From positions 1,240,001-1,304,000 of the forward strand of contig NZ_AP017929.1 in the NCBI RefSeq assembly GCF_002370355.1: a DNA stretch of 64,000 bases, given 5' to 3'. The notes beneath the pieces were generated by a model. It ran no database searches. It was not told the origin of the DNA and saw nothing but the letters and a program-made list of their open reading frames with translations. Below, one piece after another: positions 17,625 through 25,663 of the stretch. A program made the position numbers and the translations under genes. Each line of letters opens with the position of its first letter. Positions within the stretch are counted from its first letter, which is position 1. This stretch comes from Latilactobacillus sakei subsp. sakei DSM 20017 = JCM 1157. Lineage in GTDB: Bacteria > Bacillota > Bacilli > Lactobacillales > Lactobacillaceae.

Positions 17625-17661
17625 AAAAAAGCGACTAAAATTTATTTTTAGTCGCTTTTTT
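17625..17661 (+). terminator. pgi terminator
   Basis: AAAAAAGCGACTAAAA / TTTTTAGTCGCTTTTTT; long perfect stem plus T-tract. Confidence 0.95.
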
Positions 17662-17668
17662 GTTGCAT

Positions 17669-17708
17669 AAAAAAAGCGTCAGGCCCAAATTAATTTTGAC
17701 CCGCCGCT
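17669..17708 (-). terminator. Terminator of the 17721-18032 gene
   Basis: On the minus strand AGCGGCGGGTCAAA pairs imperfectly with TTTGGGCCTGACGCT, followed by T7. It resembles the hairpins at 6421 and 34534. Confidence 0.65.
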
Positions 17709-17720
17709 AGTTTACCTATA

Positions 17721-18032
17721 TTATTCAAATGTCATTTCATTGACTGACTCTTCGAGGCCTTCTAAGACCTCATTTTGTTCGATGAAATCGACCCACGTTT
17801 GGTACTCATCGGCATGTTCACCCCGAATGTTAAAGGCCATCTTTTGTTGGATACTAGCAATAAATTCGGCAACCATCTTATCGACGGCGCGATCAATCTT
17901 AGCTTCATTCCAACGTTTAGCGGGTTGGCGTTTCATATTTTTTTCATTTTGATAATCGAGACTTTTATCGCGAAAGGTATCGAGGGCACGCGAGTTTGCT
18001 TCGAGATACTCTAATAAAGCTGCATTATTCAT
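17721..18032 (-). CDS. Conserved small acidic protein, unknown function
   Basis: Product is 103 aa, soluble and mostly helical, with a basic stretch KNMKRQPAKRWNEAKIDRAVDKMV near 31-54 and an acidic end EQNEVLEGLEESVNEMTFE. No Cys, membrane segment or recognisable motif. ATG follows AAGGAG. It lies 21 nt after the lipoprotein gene at 18054-18773 and may share its transcript. I do not recognise a named domain. Confidence 0.75.
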   Translation of the reverse strand: MNNAALLEYLEANSRALDTFRDKSLDYQNEKNMKRQPAKRWNEAKIDRAVDKMVAEFIASIQQKMAFNIRGEHADEYQTWVDFIEQNEVLEGLEESVNEMTFE

Positions 18033-18053
18033 TGAATTCTCCTTGAAATGTAT

Positions 18054-18773
18054 TTAATAGGCGGCTAACAACGATTTTAATTCCTGTTGTGCGGCCGTAT
18101 CTTGTGAAACGGTAAATGGGGTGGGCGTGGTATTTCTACTACCGCTAAATGGTGCTAATGCAAAGCCATCTTCCGTGTTGGTAGTTTGACCGTTACCCGT
18201 TTTAAGTTCATAAACTACACCGTTATCGCCTAATAAATATTTACTAATTGGGCGGCTCATGTCCATATTGCTAGCATAGTTTCTGGCGTAGGAATCGTAT
18301 AATTGTGAATCGATACCAGTTGTGCCATCTAACGCTGTATAAAAGATGCAACCACCAACTGCTTGAATGGGGTAGTGGCGACCATCACCTTCACCGTGTT
18401 GAACTAAAATTCGGCCATCCGGTGTTTCGGCGTACCAATCACCAGGATCGTCAGCACCATGGTCAAAGTACCAGTCACTAACAGCCATATTACCAACTTC
18501 AGCGCGTTGACCGGCCCAATTTAAGAAATCATGAGTAATCGCTGCTTTTTGACTATCGGTATAGGAATGGGTGGTTTCTTGAACCGCCTGACTAGTTGTT
18601 GATGAGGATGTTGTTGTTTTGGAGACTATTTTTGAGGAAGCCGTTTCGGATTGTGAAGCTGGTTGTTGAGATGAAGATGATGCTGAGTTAGTACTAGCTT
18701 GTTTTGCTTGGCAAGCTGTTAATAATAAGAGACTAGTGCCTAATAATAGTGTGAGTGTTTGGTGCTTAAACAT
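18054..18773 (-). CDS. Lipoprotein with DUF4767-like domain
   Basis: Product is 239 aa. Signal peptide with lipobox LLLLTAC (Cys about 21), then a 50-residue Ser/Thr/Gln-rich linker, then a globular domain from about 80. The domain has the pattern FLNWAGQRAEVGNMAVSDWYFDHG and GRHYPIQAVGGCIFYT, as seen in lactobacillar DUF4767 lipoproteins. ATG at 18773 is set by GGGAGG; the longer frame is rejected. Membrane-anchored on the outer face. Second of three or four co-oriented genes with a C39-type peptidase and a small membrane protein. Confidence 0.8.
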   Translation of the reverse strand: MFKHQTLTLLLGTSLLLLTACQAKQASTNSASSSSQQPASQSETASSKIVSKTTTSSSTTSQAVQETTHSYTDSQKAAITHDFLNWAGQRAEVGNMAVSDWYFDHGADDPGDWYAETPDGRILVQHGEGDGRHYPIQAVGGCIFYTALDGTTGIDSQLYDSYARNYASNMDMSRPISKYLLGDNGVVYELKTGNGQTTNTEDGFALAPFSGSRNTTPTPFTVSQDTAAQQELKSLLAAY

Positions 18774-18794
18774 GATAAATCCTCCCAATTAAAC

Positions 18795-19429
18795 TTAATA
18801 GGTCATTGCTCGGTGCCCTTGATAACTCGCAATTTTCCAGAAAGTCTTAAACGTCATTGTTTTACGTTTACCCGTGTAAGGGTCGTTAAAAAAGAAATGA
18901 TCTTGATCATAACCGATAATTAAAACTGAATGGGCAGGTTGGCCGTGGTAATTAATCCAAGCGACGATTGTTTTTTGTTGGTCAAGTGTCTTCTTCAGTG
19001 TTGAAACGGATGCGTCGGAAAGGTCGGTAAAACTACCTAGATATTGATCGAATAAATCGGCCCAAGCGGGTGGGTACATAGTGTAACCAGAATCATCAAA
19101 TGGATTACCCCAAAAGCCGGATTCCATGTCGCCGGTGTCTGTGTAGGGAATCAATTCCGGGATAGCTGTTTTGGGTAAATCAACATCTTTGTATGACATC
19201 AGCATTGCGACGGCGGTAATTTCACAGCCGGTTGGTAATTCTGGAAACTGTGAAATTGGTTTGATATCTAATAGGACTTTTTTCGGTTTTTTAGTGATAT
19301 CTTGTGCAGACTGGGCGTTTTGCGTTTTTAATAGTGGATTCCCTAATTGAGATTGGACAATGAACAAACCAATGCCGACGACCAATAGTAATCCTAGTAG
19401 TTTTAAGCGATGCTTTTTTTAAGTTTCAA
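18795..19429 (-). CDS. C39-like cysteine peptidase family protein, frameshifted in an A7 run
   Basis: The intact part (TTG at 19385 to 18795, 196 aa) is a Peptidase_C39_2 domain with Cys in ELPTGCEITAVAML, His in GQPAHSVLIIGYD and Asn/Asp in FNDPYTG. Its predicted start has a poor ribosome site and truncates the signal anchor. Upstream, TTG at 19429 sits 8 nt after AAGGAG and reads MKLKK before an A7 run (19414-19420). One extra A, or -1 slippage, joins it to KHRLKLLGLLLVVGIGLFIV, a classical signal anchor. So either a frameshift mutation, a sequence error or programmed slippage. Exported peptidase-like protein of unknown substrate. Confidence 0.75.
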
Positions 19430-19444
19430 AATAAGAGCTCCTTG

Positions 19445-19651
19445 CTATAGATGATAGTGGCTGGCGAGTAGTTCATAACCAGTTATCAGTAGACTAATGC
19501 AAATGATTTGCCACCACATTTGCGTAAAAAGTGCTAATAAGATGAGACCGCCGCCCATTAAAAGAACGGGTAAATCCCAAGTATGTTTGGTCCAGAGAAT
19601 AAGGGCCGTACTAATAAGAATTTCCAAAATCACTAATAGAATTGCCAGCAT
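19445..19651 (-). CDS. Small two-helix membrane protein
   Basis: Product is 68 aa, almost entirely hydrophobic: two membrane segments (about 2-20 and 28-62, the second possibly split). Starts MLAILLVILEILIS and ends ASHYHL. ATG is preceded by GCGAGG. It lies 15 nt upstream of the ribosome-site-supported start of the C39-like gene, so it is probably first in that operon. No family recognised. Confidence 0.65.
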   Translation of the reverse strand: MLAILLVILEILISTALILWTKHTWDLPVLLMGGGLILLALFTQMWWQIICISLLITGYELLASHYHL

Positions 19652-19745
19652 AAAAAAGCCTCGCTTTCATTGTCGTAAAAGACTTCTTATATAGCAGTAT
19701 ACCATTTTGTGTGTAGGACAGCCATCAACGGACAAAAGTAAAGCG

Positions 19746-19783
19746 TCTAGTGTTAAACAAGATTCTGTTAAACACTAGACACT
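19746..19783. terminator. Terminator after the 47-aa gene
   Basis: GTCTAGTGTTaAACA and TGTTtAACACTAGAC form a 15-bp stem with one mismatch. T-rich flanks on the minus side (GCTTTACTTTT) fit termination of the 19790-19933 gene. Confidence 0.75.
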
Positions 19784-19789
19784 TATTAT

Positions 19790-19933
19790 TTATTTAAAAA
19801 AGGCCATTAAAAGGCGGTTAATTTGATTAAACCAAGTTGTAGGATGGCTTAATGTTGTTAAGATTTGTTTTCGGTGTTTGTGCCATGCGGCCTTTAGATG
19901 CTGATCCGAAAGTTTAGTAATATCAAATGCCAC
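19790..19933 (-). CDS. Small basic protein, 47 aa
   Basis: A short frame starting GTG at 19933, 8 nt after AAGGAG, reading MAFDITKLSDQHLKAAWHK and continuing to TAA at 19790. It is basic and Trp/His-containing with an amphipathic C-terminus (NRLLMAFFK). It has its own promoter (19985-20012) and terminator (19746-19783), a complete small transcription unit. Function unknown; no signal peptide. Confidence 0.7.
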   Translation of the reverse strand: MAFDITKLSDQHLKAAWHKHRKQILTTLSHPTTWFNQINRLLMAFFK

Positions 19934-19984
19934 GCATAACACTCCTTACTTGAAATATAGTTGTTAAGAGGGGATTTAGCCTTC

Positions 19985-20012
19985 ATTATATAACAATTAT
20001 TAACATTAGCAA
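19985..20012 (-). promoter_or_regulatory. Promoter of the 47-aa gene
   Basis: Minus-strand TTGCTA (20012-20007), 16-bp spacer, TATAAT (19990-19985). Confidence 0.7.
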
Positions 20013-20192
20013 GAGGGTGATAGGCAATCAATAACCAAAAAATGATTATTAATGATACGCAGAAGGCGAACGTCGTTAATAAAACCGTCTGATAATAATG
20101 CTTAGTGAATGCTAAATACGAATGAAATAGTATTTATAAAATACTTTAGCCATCAAAGCAATCTTTACCGAATTTTAAAGCCGCGTTCGCTT

Positions 20193-20627
20193 TTATTTAA
20201 CTAATAAGACGTTAGTTGTGGAATGGATACTGATGAATTGCGCAACTGATCCAATGAGAAGGCGTTCAATAGCACCCTTACCACTAACACCCACAATGGT
20301 TAGATCGATATTAGCTTCTTGAGGAATCGTAACGGCTAATTCACGCCGTGGTGAGCCAACCTTGAAGATTGTTTGAACCTCTTCAACGCCTTGATCTTTG
20401 GCTTCTTGTGCTTTTTCTTCCAAATAGAGTTTCGTTGATTTGCGTTCAGCATCTAGAGAAGAAGCGGGGTATGTGATACTTGTGCTGACAGAGACTTCAT
20501 CCGGAATAATCTGAGCAATAAAAAGTTTGGCATGATTACGTTTAGCCACTTCAATCGCCTGTTTAAGCGCCTTATCAGCTAATTCTGAACCGTCTAATCC
20601 AACTAAAATATTATGATATTCTAACAT
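20193..20627 (-). CDS. Universal stress protein (UspA family)
   Basis: Product is 144 aa. ATP-binding UspA fold: N-terminal YHNILVGLDGSELADKAL and the nucleotide motif GVSGKGAIERLLIGSVAQFIS (pattern G-2x-G-9x-G-S) near 114-134. Such proteins bind ATP and accumulate under stress; the partner is unknown. ATG follows GGAGG. Monocistronic. The 180-bp upstream gap shows only a small hairpin TTAGC-AGAAAAA-GCTAA. The 260 bp downstream (19934-20192) holds the small-gene promoter and nothing else recognised. Confidence 0.92.
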   Translation of the reverse strand: MLEYHNILVGLDGSELADKALKQAIEVAKRNHAKLFIAQIIPDEVSVSTSITYPASSLDAERKSTKLYLEEKAQEAKDQGVEEVQTIFKVGSPRRELAVTIPQEANIDLTIVGVSGKGAIERLLIGSVAQFISIHSTTNVLLVK

Positions 20628-20809
20628 GATAAAAACCTCCTTTTCAATAACTTAAATATAACACAATAGATTAGCTTTTTCTGCTAATTTGATTTGGTGG
20701 TATTAAGTTGTGCTTGACCGATCGTTTACGTGATTATGGATATAAGGTATACTGAACTTGTGAATAATTTCTCCCGAAATTAAAAACTACTTATATAATT
20801 TAATTAAAT

Positions 20810-20847
20810 AAAAAAGGCCTGAAGCTTGTCAACTTCAGGCCTTTTTT
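20810..20847. terminator. Terminator of the 20852-21544 lipoprotein gene
   Basis: GGCCTGAAG-CTTGTCAA-CTTCAGGCC with A6 and T7 flanks. Confidence 0.93.
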
Positions 20848-20851
20848 TGTG

Positions 20852-21544
20852 TTATTCAGCGTGCGTAATCGCAAGTTGCGTCATCTTATGTTTTTGATTG
20901 GTTGTTGTGATGATTGAGTAACGAATATTTTTAGTTGTTAGTTGTAATAGCTTGTTAGGTTGATTGAAAGACTGGTTGACTAGTTTTTTGATCTGTTCTT
21001 CCGGACTGCCGATACTTGTCGTAAAGGCAGTTAGGTAATTTTTAAACATTAGGTTATTCTTTGCATCTAGCGACTTAACAGAAATTCCTAAAATTTCACC
21101 GCTGCTAGCATTGATAGAAATGACGTTATGGTCATCAACTTGATCAGAGCGGATACCTTCAATTGATTTAGCATCGAAAACACCTAAATTCTTTTGATGA
21201 GCTAAAGGATTGTAACGTGCGATGAAAGTTGACCATTTTGTAATAGGTGTTGCAGCAGGACCTTGTAAGTATGTTGGATTATTAAGTTGTTCGTTATCAG
21301 CAAATGTGACGCGATATTCTTTAGCCTTGTAGGGAATATCAACTTCAAAAGTACCATCAGTTACTTTCACAGAATGAGTTTGATCACCAATTTGCCAGTA
21401 GACACGTTTTTTCTTAGTTTTCCCAGTGACGGTTGCATTGAACCCGCTCCCATTTTCGTGAAGCTTAACCGCTACGGGATTACCGCAGGCAGTTAGTAGT
21501 AAAAGAAGACTCATTAATAAACTCAGTAACTTTATTCGACGCAT
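20852..21544 (-). CDS. Putative lipoprotein, unknown function
   Basis: Product is 230 aa. Lipobox LLLLLTACGNP gives Cys about 20. A first beta-rich module (about 24-85: VTGKTKKKRVYWQIGDQTHSV, FEVDIPYKAKEYRVTF) resembles Ig-like or carbohydrate-binding surface modules. It is followed by a 140-residue domain of unknown type. ATG at 21544 is chosen because GGAGGGTGAAG precedes it. Own terminator at 20810-20847. No catalytic motif is visible. Confidence 0.75.
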   Translation of the reverse strand: MRRIKLLSLLMSLLLLLTACGNPVAVKLHENGSGFNATVTGKTKKKRVYWQIGDQTHSVKVTDGTFEVDIPYKAKEYRVTFADNEQLNNPTYLQGPAATPITKWSTFIARYNPLAHQKNLGVFDAKSIEGIRSDQVDDHNVISINASSGEILGISVKSLDAKNNLMFKNYLTAFTTSIGSPEEQIKKLVNQSFNQPNKLLQLTTKNIRYSIITTTNQKHKMTQLAITHAE

Positions 21545-21668
21545 TTCTTCACCCTCCAAAATATAATGGGGTTAACCACAAATTCAAAAAATAAAATGCT
21601 CCCCAGCATTTTATTTTATCGGACAAAACTGTCGGTACTTAAATTTAAAAAATACTCAATTAAACGTA

Positions 21669-22340
21669 TTAATCCTCAGTTGAACGAGCATTCTTTAGCT
21701 GATCGATCGCGCGGACGTGACGTTTATTGGTTTTGTAAATATCATCTGCATAATCTTGATACGTACTATTAGGACGAGTTGCTGCTAAGATAAAGGCATT
21801 TGTTTTATCTAAAACGTTCTTAGCATAGACCAGTTGTTCTTTATTATGACTCGTCTTGTAATCTTTCATGCTCTCATAATCGGTTTGCGCAATGGCGTAG
21901 TAATTATCAGCGTCATCAAGTTTACCTTTGGCAACTAGAAGCCGACCTTCACCAGCAATTGCACTTTCATTATCGGTATAAGTTGAATCACCGATTGTGA
22001 CAGAACCATCCTTAATTAAGGTTTCCCAAGTGGCAGTGTATTTTTGAGCAACATATTCTGTTGAAGCAGTTGCTTGCTTGATGTGTTTTAAGAATTGACG
22101 TTCATGTTTATTGAAGTTTTTCTCGCGTTTTTCAAGTTTAACTTGTGCCTCATGAGCAGCCTTTTGTGTTAGATAGTATTGATAACCAACTGGTGCGGCT
22201 GCGACGAGCAAGCCAATTAATGCAATGATCAACGCGGCTTTAATGCTTTTTTTAAAGATAAGAAGGAACAAGAGTAGTAATAAGCCCAATCCGAAGATGG
22301 CTAAGCCGAAATAGAGAATAACGGCTAACATTAAGTTCAT
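21669..22340 (-). CDS. Membrane-anchored coiled-coil protein, unknown function
   Basis: Product is 223 aa. Two N-terminal membrane segments (MNLMLAVILYFGLAIFGLGLLLLLFLLIF and ALIIALIGLLVAAAPVGYQYYL), then a charged helical region with likely coiled coil (AHEAQVKLEKREKNFNKHERQFLKHIKQ, about 65-95). The C-terminal part is rich in Tyr, Asp and Ala (DADNYYAIAQTDYESMKDYKT), possibly TPR-like. ATG at 22340 is supported by GGAGG; the 15 extra upstream codons are rejected. Not recognised. Confidence 0.75.
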   Translation of the reverse strand: MNLMLAVILYFGLAIFGLGLLLLLFLLIFKKSIKAALIIALIGLLVAAAPVGYQYYLTQKAAHEAQVKLEKREKNFNKHERQFLKHIKQATASTEYVAQKYTATWETLIKDGSVTIGDSTYTDNESAIAGEGRLLVAKGKLDDADNYYAIAQTDYESMKDYKTSHNKEQLVYAKNVLDKTNAFILAATRPNSTYQDYADDIYKTNKRHVRAIDQLKNARSTED

Positions 22341-22489
22341 AAAGTGACCTCCAATTAGATAATCAGCGTTAACATGGTTAACCAATGAATATTATCCCAT
22401 TTTACACAATTTAAGCAAGTTATTTTTAATAGAATTATGTGAAAAAGAGACGATTTTTTTCATAAAAGGGCTTTAATTATAAATCGTAA

Positions 22490-22518
22490 TTGTTTTTCTG
22501 AAAATTATCACGTATCAT
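22490..22518 (+). promoter_or_regulatory. Candidate glpF promoter
   Basis: TTGTTT (22490-22495), 17-bp spacer, TATCAT (22513-22518), 38 bp before the GTG start. Confidence 0.55.
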
Positions 22519-22556
22519 GATATATATACTTATGTTAACATTAGGAGGAAATAGTA

Positions 22557-23276
22557 GTGGATGCTTCTTTGACAACCCGTTTGGCTGCCGAATTTATTGG
22601 AACTGCAATTATGATTATTTTTGGTAACGGGGCAGTAGCCAACGTTGAATTAAAAGGAACAAAAGGTTTTAGTAGTGATTGGTTTTTAATCGCTTTTGGA
22701 TATGGTTGTGGGGTTATGATTCCCGCCGTTATGTTTGGTAGCATTTCTGGTAACCATCTTAATCCAGCTGTTACATTAAGTTTTGCAGTGATGGGCTTAT
22801 TCCCATGGGAAAACGTATTACCATACATCATTGTTCAATTCTTAGGCGCAATGGTTGGCCAATTATTATTGGTTGCAGCTTACAAACCATATTACGATCG
22901 CACAACAAACCAAGAAGGTATCTTAGGATCATTCGTTACAATTGATGCTGCTCATAGCCGTATGAATGGTTTCGTAAACGAATTCCTTGGTACATTTATC
23001 TTAGTTTTCGGTGCTTTAGCAATCGGTGCTGGTAAGTTTGGCGCTGCCGGACATATCGTTGTTGGTTTATTGGTTATGACATTAGTGGCTTCATTAGGTG
23101 GCCCAACAGGTCCTGCCTTGAACCCAGCTCGTGATTTAGGCCCACGTTTGGTGCACATGTTGACACCACTTAAGAACAAAGGCGACTCACAATGGAGTTA
23201 TGCTTGGGTACCAGTCGTTGCACCAATTATTGGCGCAATCTGTGGTGCAGGAATCTATCAAATTATTTTTGCATAA
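22557..23276 (+). CDS. glpF: Glycerol facilitator/aquaporin
   Basis: Product is 239 aa, MIP family, six membrane segments with two half-helices bearing NPA boxes: HLNPAVTLSF (about 64-73) and ALNPARDLGPR (about 183-193). The Asp after the second NPA-R is typical of glycerol-conducting members. GTG start 8 nt after AGGAGG. Monocistronic, not beside glpK or glpD, so it may conduct water, lactic acid or dihydroxyacetone as reported for some lactobacillar GlpF paralogues. Confidence 0.92.
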   Translation: MDASLTTRLAAEFIGTAIMIIFGNGAVANVELKGTKGFSSDWFLIAFGYGCGVMIPAVMFGSISGNHLNPAVTLSFAVMGLFPWENVLPYIIVQFLGAMVGQLLLVAAYKPYYDRTTNQEGILGSFVTIDAAHSRMNGFVNEFLGTFILVFGALAIGAGKFGAAGHIVVGLLVMTLVASLGGPTGPALNPARDLGPRLVHMLTPLKNKGDSQWSYAWVPVVAPIIGAICGAGIYQIIFA

Positions 23277-23281
23277 TGATC

Positions 23282-23309
23282 AAAATAGTCCGCGAGGGCT
23301 ATTTTTTTT
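23282..23309 (+). terminator. glpF terminator
   Basis: AAAATAGTCC-GCGA-GGGCTATTTTTTTT. Confidence 0.9.
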
Positions 23310-23317
23310 GCACAAAA

Positions 23318-23362
23318 ATACCCGGCTTAAACTCTAATTGGGGAAGAGAGTGAGCCGGGTAT
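23318..23362. other. Long inverted repeat in the glpF-GH1 gap
   Basis: ATACCCGGCTTAAACTCT and AGAGTGAGCCGGGTAT pair over about 14 bp with a small bulge; no T-tract follows. The remaining gap to 23626 holds a cre-like site and AT-rich sequence but no gene. Could be an mRNA stabiliser or an operator. Confidence 0.5.
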
Positions 23363-23507
23363 CTTATGAGTATCGAAATGATCTTACTTGGGGGAGTATT
23401 AATCATTCCTGCTAAAATATATCATAAATACCACTAAAATTAAAGTAAATTACGCATAAAACATAAAAAATGTATAAAAAATAATGATAAATGGTAAAAT
23501 GAGTCAA

Positions 23508-23521
23508 TGACAGCGATTGCA
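23508..23521 (+). promoter_or_regulatory. cre-like site before the GH1 gene
   Basis: TGACAGCGATTGCA matches the cre consensus with one mismatch, about 105 bp before the start codon. A second weaker match TGATGCCGATTACA lies at 23594-23607. Confidence 0.55.
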
Positions 23522-23626
23522 AACCCGCCTGATTAGCGATTAGTTATTTAGTGAAACTTAAAACAAGGCATGCTACAATAAAGTTATAACAAATGATGCC
23601 GATTACATTTTAAAGGAGAAGAGTCA

Positions 23627-25000
23627 ATGATCAAATTTCCAGAATATTTTATGTGGGGCGCAGCCACGTCAGCACCCCAATCAGAAGGCTATGCGCTTAA
23701 TTATGGTAAGTCGGCCTCAACATGGGACAAATGGTTTGAAATGCACCCTGAGAAGTTTAATGGCGACCAGGGCCCTGATTCAGCCAGTGACACTTACCGA
23801 TTGTACAAGGAAGACGTTCAAAATATGCAAAAGATTGGTTTGAATTCATTCAGGACCTCAATTGCTTGGACCCGCCTAATGCCAGACGGGGAACATGTTA
23901 ATCCGGAAGCGGTCGCGTTTTACCGAGATTATTTTAAACGTTTGAAGGCTGCTAATATTACACCAATCATCAATTTATTCCATTTTGACATGCCTTGGTG
24001 GTTAATGGAAAAGGGCGGATGGGAAAACCGAGAATCAGTAACGGCCTTTGCGCGATATGCCAAAACGGCATTTGAATTATTTGGTGATTTGGTGGACCGT
24101 TGGACGACTTTTAATGAACCAATCGTTCATATTGAATGTGGTTATTTAACGGGTTACCATTATCCAGACATCATTGATTTCAAGAAGGCAGTTCAAGTAG
24201 GCTACCATACTTTGTTGGCGCACGCTGCGGCGGTTGCTGAATTTAGAAAAGTAAAACCAGACGGTCAAATTGGAATTATTCTCAATATTACACCAGCTTA
24301 TGCGAAGAGTGATGCGCCAGCAGACTTGGCAGCTAAAGAAAAAGCGGATTTACTTTTGGCTAAGAGTTTCTTAGAACCAACAGTTTTAGGCCAGGTGCCA
24401 CCTGCTTTGATAACGTTGTTGGCGGAACACCAATTGACGCCTGTTACTGAAGTCGGTGACCGAGATTTATTAGCGGCTAACCGTGTTGATTTCATTGGTG
24501 TTAATTATTACCAACCATTGCGAGTACAGGCACCAACCAATCCACACTTCCCGGCGTTGACGACCGATGACCTCTATGAGAATTACGTCTGGCCAGAACG
24601 GCGAATTAATCCATATCGTGGCTGGGAAATCTATCCAGAAGCCTTGTATGATGTTGCGATGATGATGAAGAACGACTATCAGAATATTCCATGGTATGTT
24701 TCTGAAAACGGCATGGGTGTCGCAGATGAAGAACGGTTTATGGCTGCAGACGGTGAGATTCAAGATGACTATCGGATTGAATTTATGCAGGAACATTTAC
24801 GCCAATTACACAAAGCGATTGCAGATGGTAGTAGTTGCTTTGGCTACCATACTTGGACGTTTAATGATTGTTGGTCTTGGTTAAACGGGTTTAGAAATCG
24901 CTATGGTTTCTTCCGGGTTGATCTGGAGCATAATGCACAACGGACTATGAAGAAAAGTGGTCATTGGTATCGTCAATTAACGGAAAATAATGGGTTCTAA
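23627..25000 (+). CDS. GH1 family (6-phospho-)beta-glucosidase
   Basis: Product is 457 aa. TIM-barrel GH1 enzyme: acid/base Glu164 in TFNEP and nucleophile Glu360 in VSENGMG. The C-terminal loop reads DCWSWLNGFRNRYGFF. The Ser replaces the Glu of true beta-glucosidases, as in phospho-glycosidases. However, the Lys normally found in the S-x(n)-K-x-Y phosphate site is Asn here. So 6-phospho-beta-glucosidase is most likely, but substrate recognition is altered. No PTS gene is adjacent. Preceded by cre-like sites and followed by a bidirectional terminator. Confidence 0.88.
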   Translation: MIKFPEYFMWGAATSAPQSEGYALNYGKSASTWDKWFEMHPEKFNGDQGPDSASDTYRLYKEDVQNMQKIGLNSFRTSIAWTRLMPDGEHVNPEAVAFYRDYFKRLKAANITPIINLFHFDMPWWLMEKGGWENRESVTAFARYAKTAFELFGDLVDRWTTFNEPIVHIECGYLTGYHYPDIIDFKKAVQVGYHTLLAHAAAVAEFRKVKPDGQIGIILNITPAYAKSDAPADLAAKEKADLLLAKSFLEPTVLGQVPPALITLLAEHQLTPVTEVGDRDLLAANRVDFIGVNYYQPLRVQAPTNPHFPALTTDDLYENYVWPERRINPYRGWEIYPEALYDVAMMMKNDYQNIPWYVSENGMGVADEERFMAADGEIQDDYRIEFMQEHLRQLHKAIADGSSCFGYHTWTFNDCWSWLNGFRNRYGFFRVDLEHNAQRTMKKSGHWYRQLTENNGF

Positions 25001-25002
25001 TT

Positions 25003-25049
25003 AAAAAAATGTCTCGCTAGACCAAGAATAGTTTAGCGAGACATTTTTT
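25003..25049. terminator. Bidirectional terminator, GH1 gene and ndt
   Basis: AAAAAATGTCTCGCTA ... TTAGCGAGACATTTTTT, converging genes. Confidence 0.93.
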
Positions 25050-25051
25050 AA

Positions 25052-25531
25052 TTAATAAATTTTAGTTGCAACGTATTTAGTTTGAAGCGCGTTAAAGTCG
25101 TAAGTTGCTAGATTAGTAAGATCTGCATCGCCGTTGAAGACAGCTGTCGCACTACCGGATAACATTAAGTTAATCGGTAAATCATCTTTATAACGTGCTA
25201 AAACAACGGGTTTGTTATGGGCAAAAGCATAACCGCATTCCCACATCGTTCCTGAGTCGGGTTCAAATTGACCTGATTCTGTTTGATAGTCTAATACTGC
25301 TACAACGAGATCAGCTTGATCAATTTGGCGAATATCAAATCCGAAAGTAGCGGTTTGCCATTCAAAACTACCAAATTCAGCTTCTGAATAGCTATGTTGA
25401 TTGGGGCGGAAAATACTTTCGGTCTCAACTGTTGGATTTTGCGCTAGGAGGGCCGCAACCTTGTCGAGTCTTTCGATTTGTTCAGGACTAAAAAAAGGAC
25501 CTGCGAGATAGATTTTTTTGTTGGTAGACAT
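25052..25531 (-). CDS. ndt: Nucleoside 2-deoxyribosyltransferase
   Basis: Product is 159 aa, the usual length for lactobacillar NDT. It transfers deoxyribose between nucleobases in salvage. N-terminal KKIYLAGPFFSPEQ. Catalytic glutamate in MWECGYAFAH is Glu98, exactly the numbering of the L. leichmannii and L. helveticus enzymes. Terminal Tyr as in family members (ends KIY). ATG at 25531 follows GGCGG; 34 upstream codons are rejected. Confidence 0.9.
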   Translation of the reverse strand: MSTNKKIYLAGPFFSPEQIERLDKVAALLAQNPTVETESIFRPNQHSYSEAEFGSFEWQTATFGFDIRQIDQADLVVAVLDYQTESGQFEPDSGTMWECGYAFAHNKPVVLARYKDDLPINLMLSGSATAVFNGDADLTNLATYDFNALQTKYVATKIY

Positions 25532-25631
25532 AAGAGCCGCCTTTCTGGATAATGTTCGTGTTTTAGATAAGCAGTTAAGCTTAAAAGAGTGAACTACTTC
25601 ATTATAGACGGTAAATAAAAAACATTCAATC

Positions 25632-25660
25632 AAAAAAAGGTTGCTTCAGCAACCTTTTTT
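25632..25660 (-). terminator. Terminator of the 57-aa membrane protein gene
   Basis: AAAAAAAGGTTGC-TTCA-GCAACCTTTTTT. Confidence 0.9.
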
Positions 25661-25663
25661 GAT

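Noticed and set aside
20641-20809. Lacto-usp (6S-like) RNA near the usp gene
   Set aside because: The location would fit, but I could not find a long closing stem with a central bubble in the 170 bp upstream of usp. A covariance search would decide.
22541-22831. 96-codon minus-strand frame opposite glpF
   Set aside because: Shadow of the glpF coding strand; no ribosome site and glpF has clear NPA boxes.
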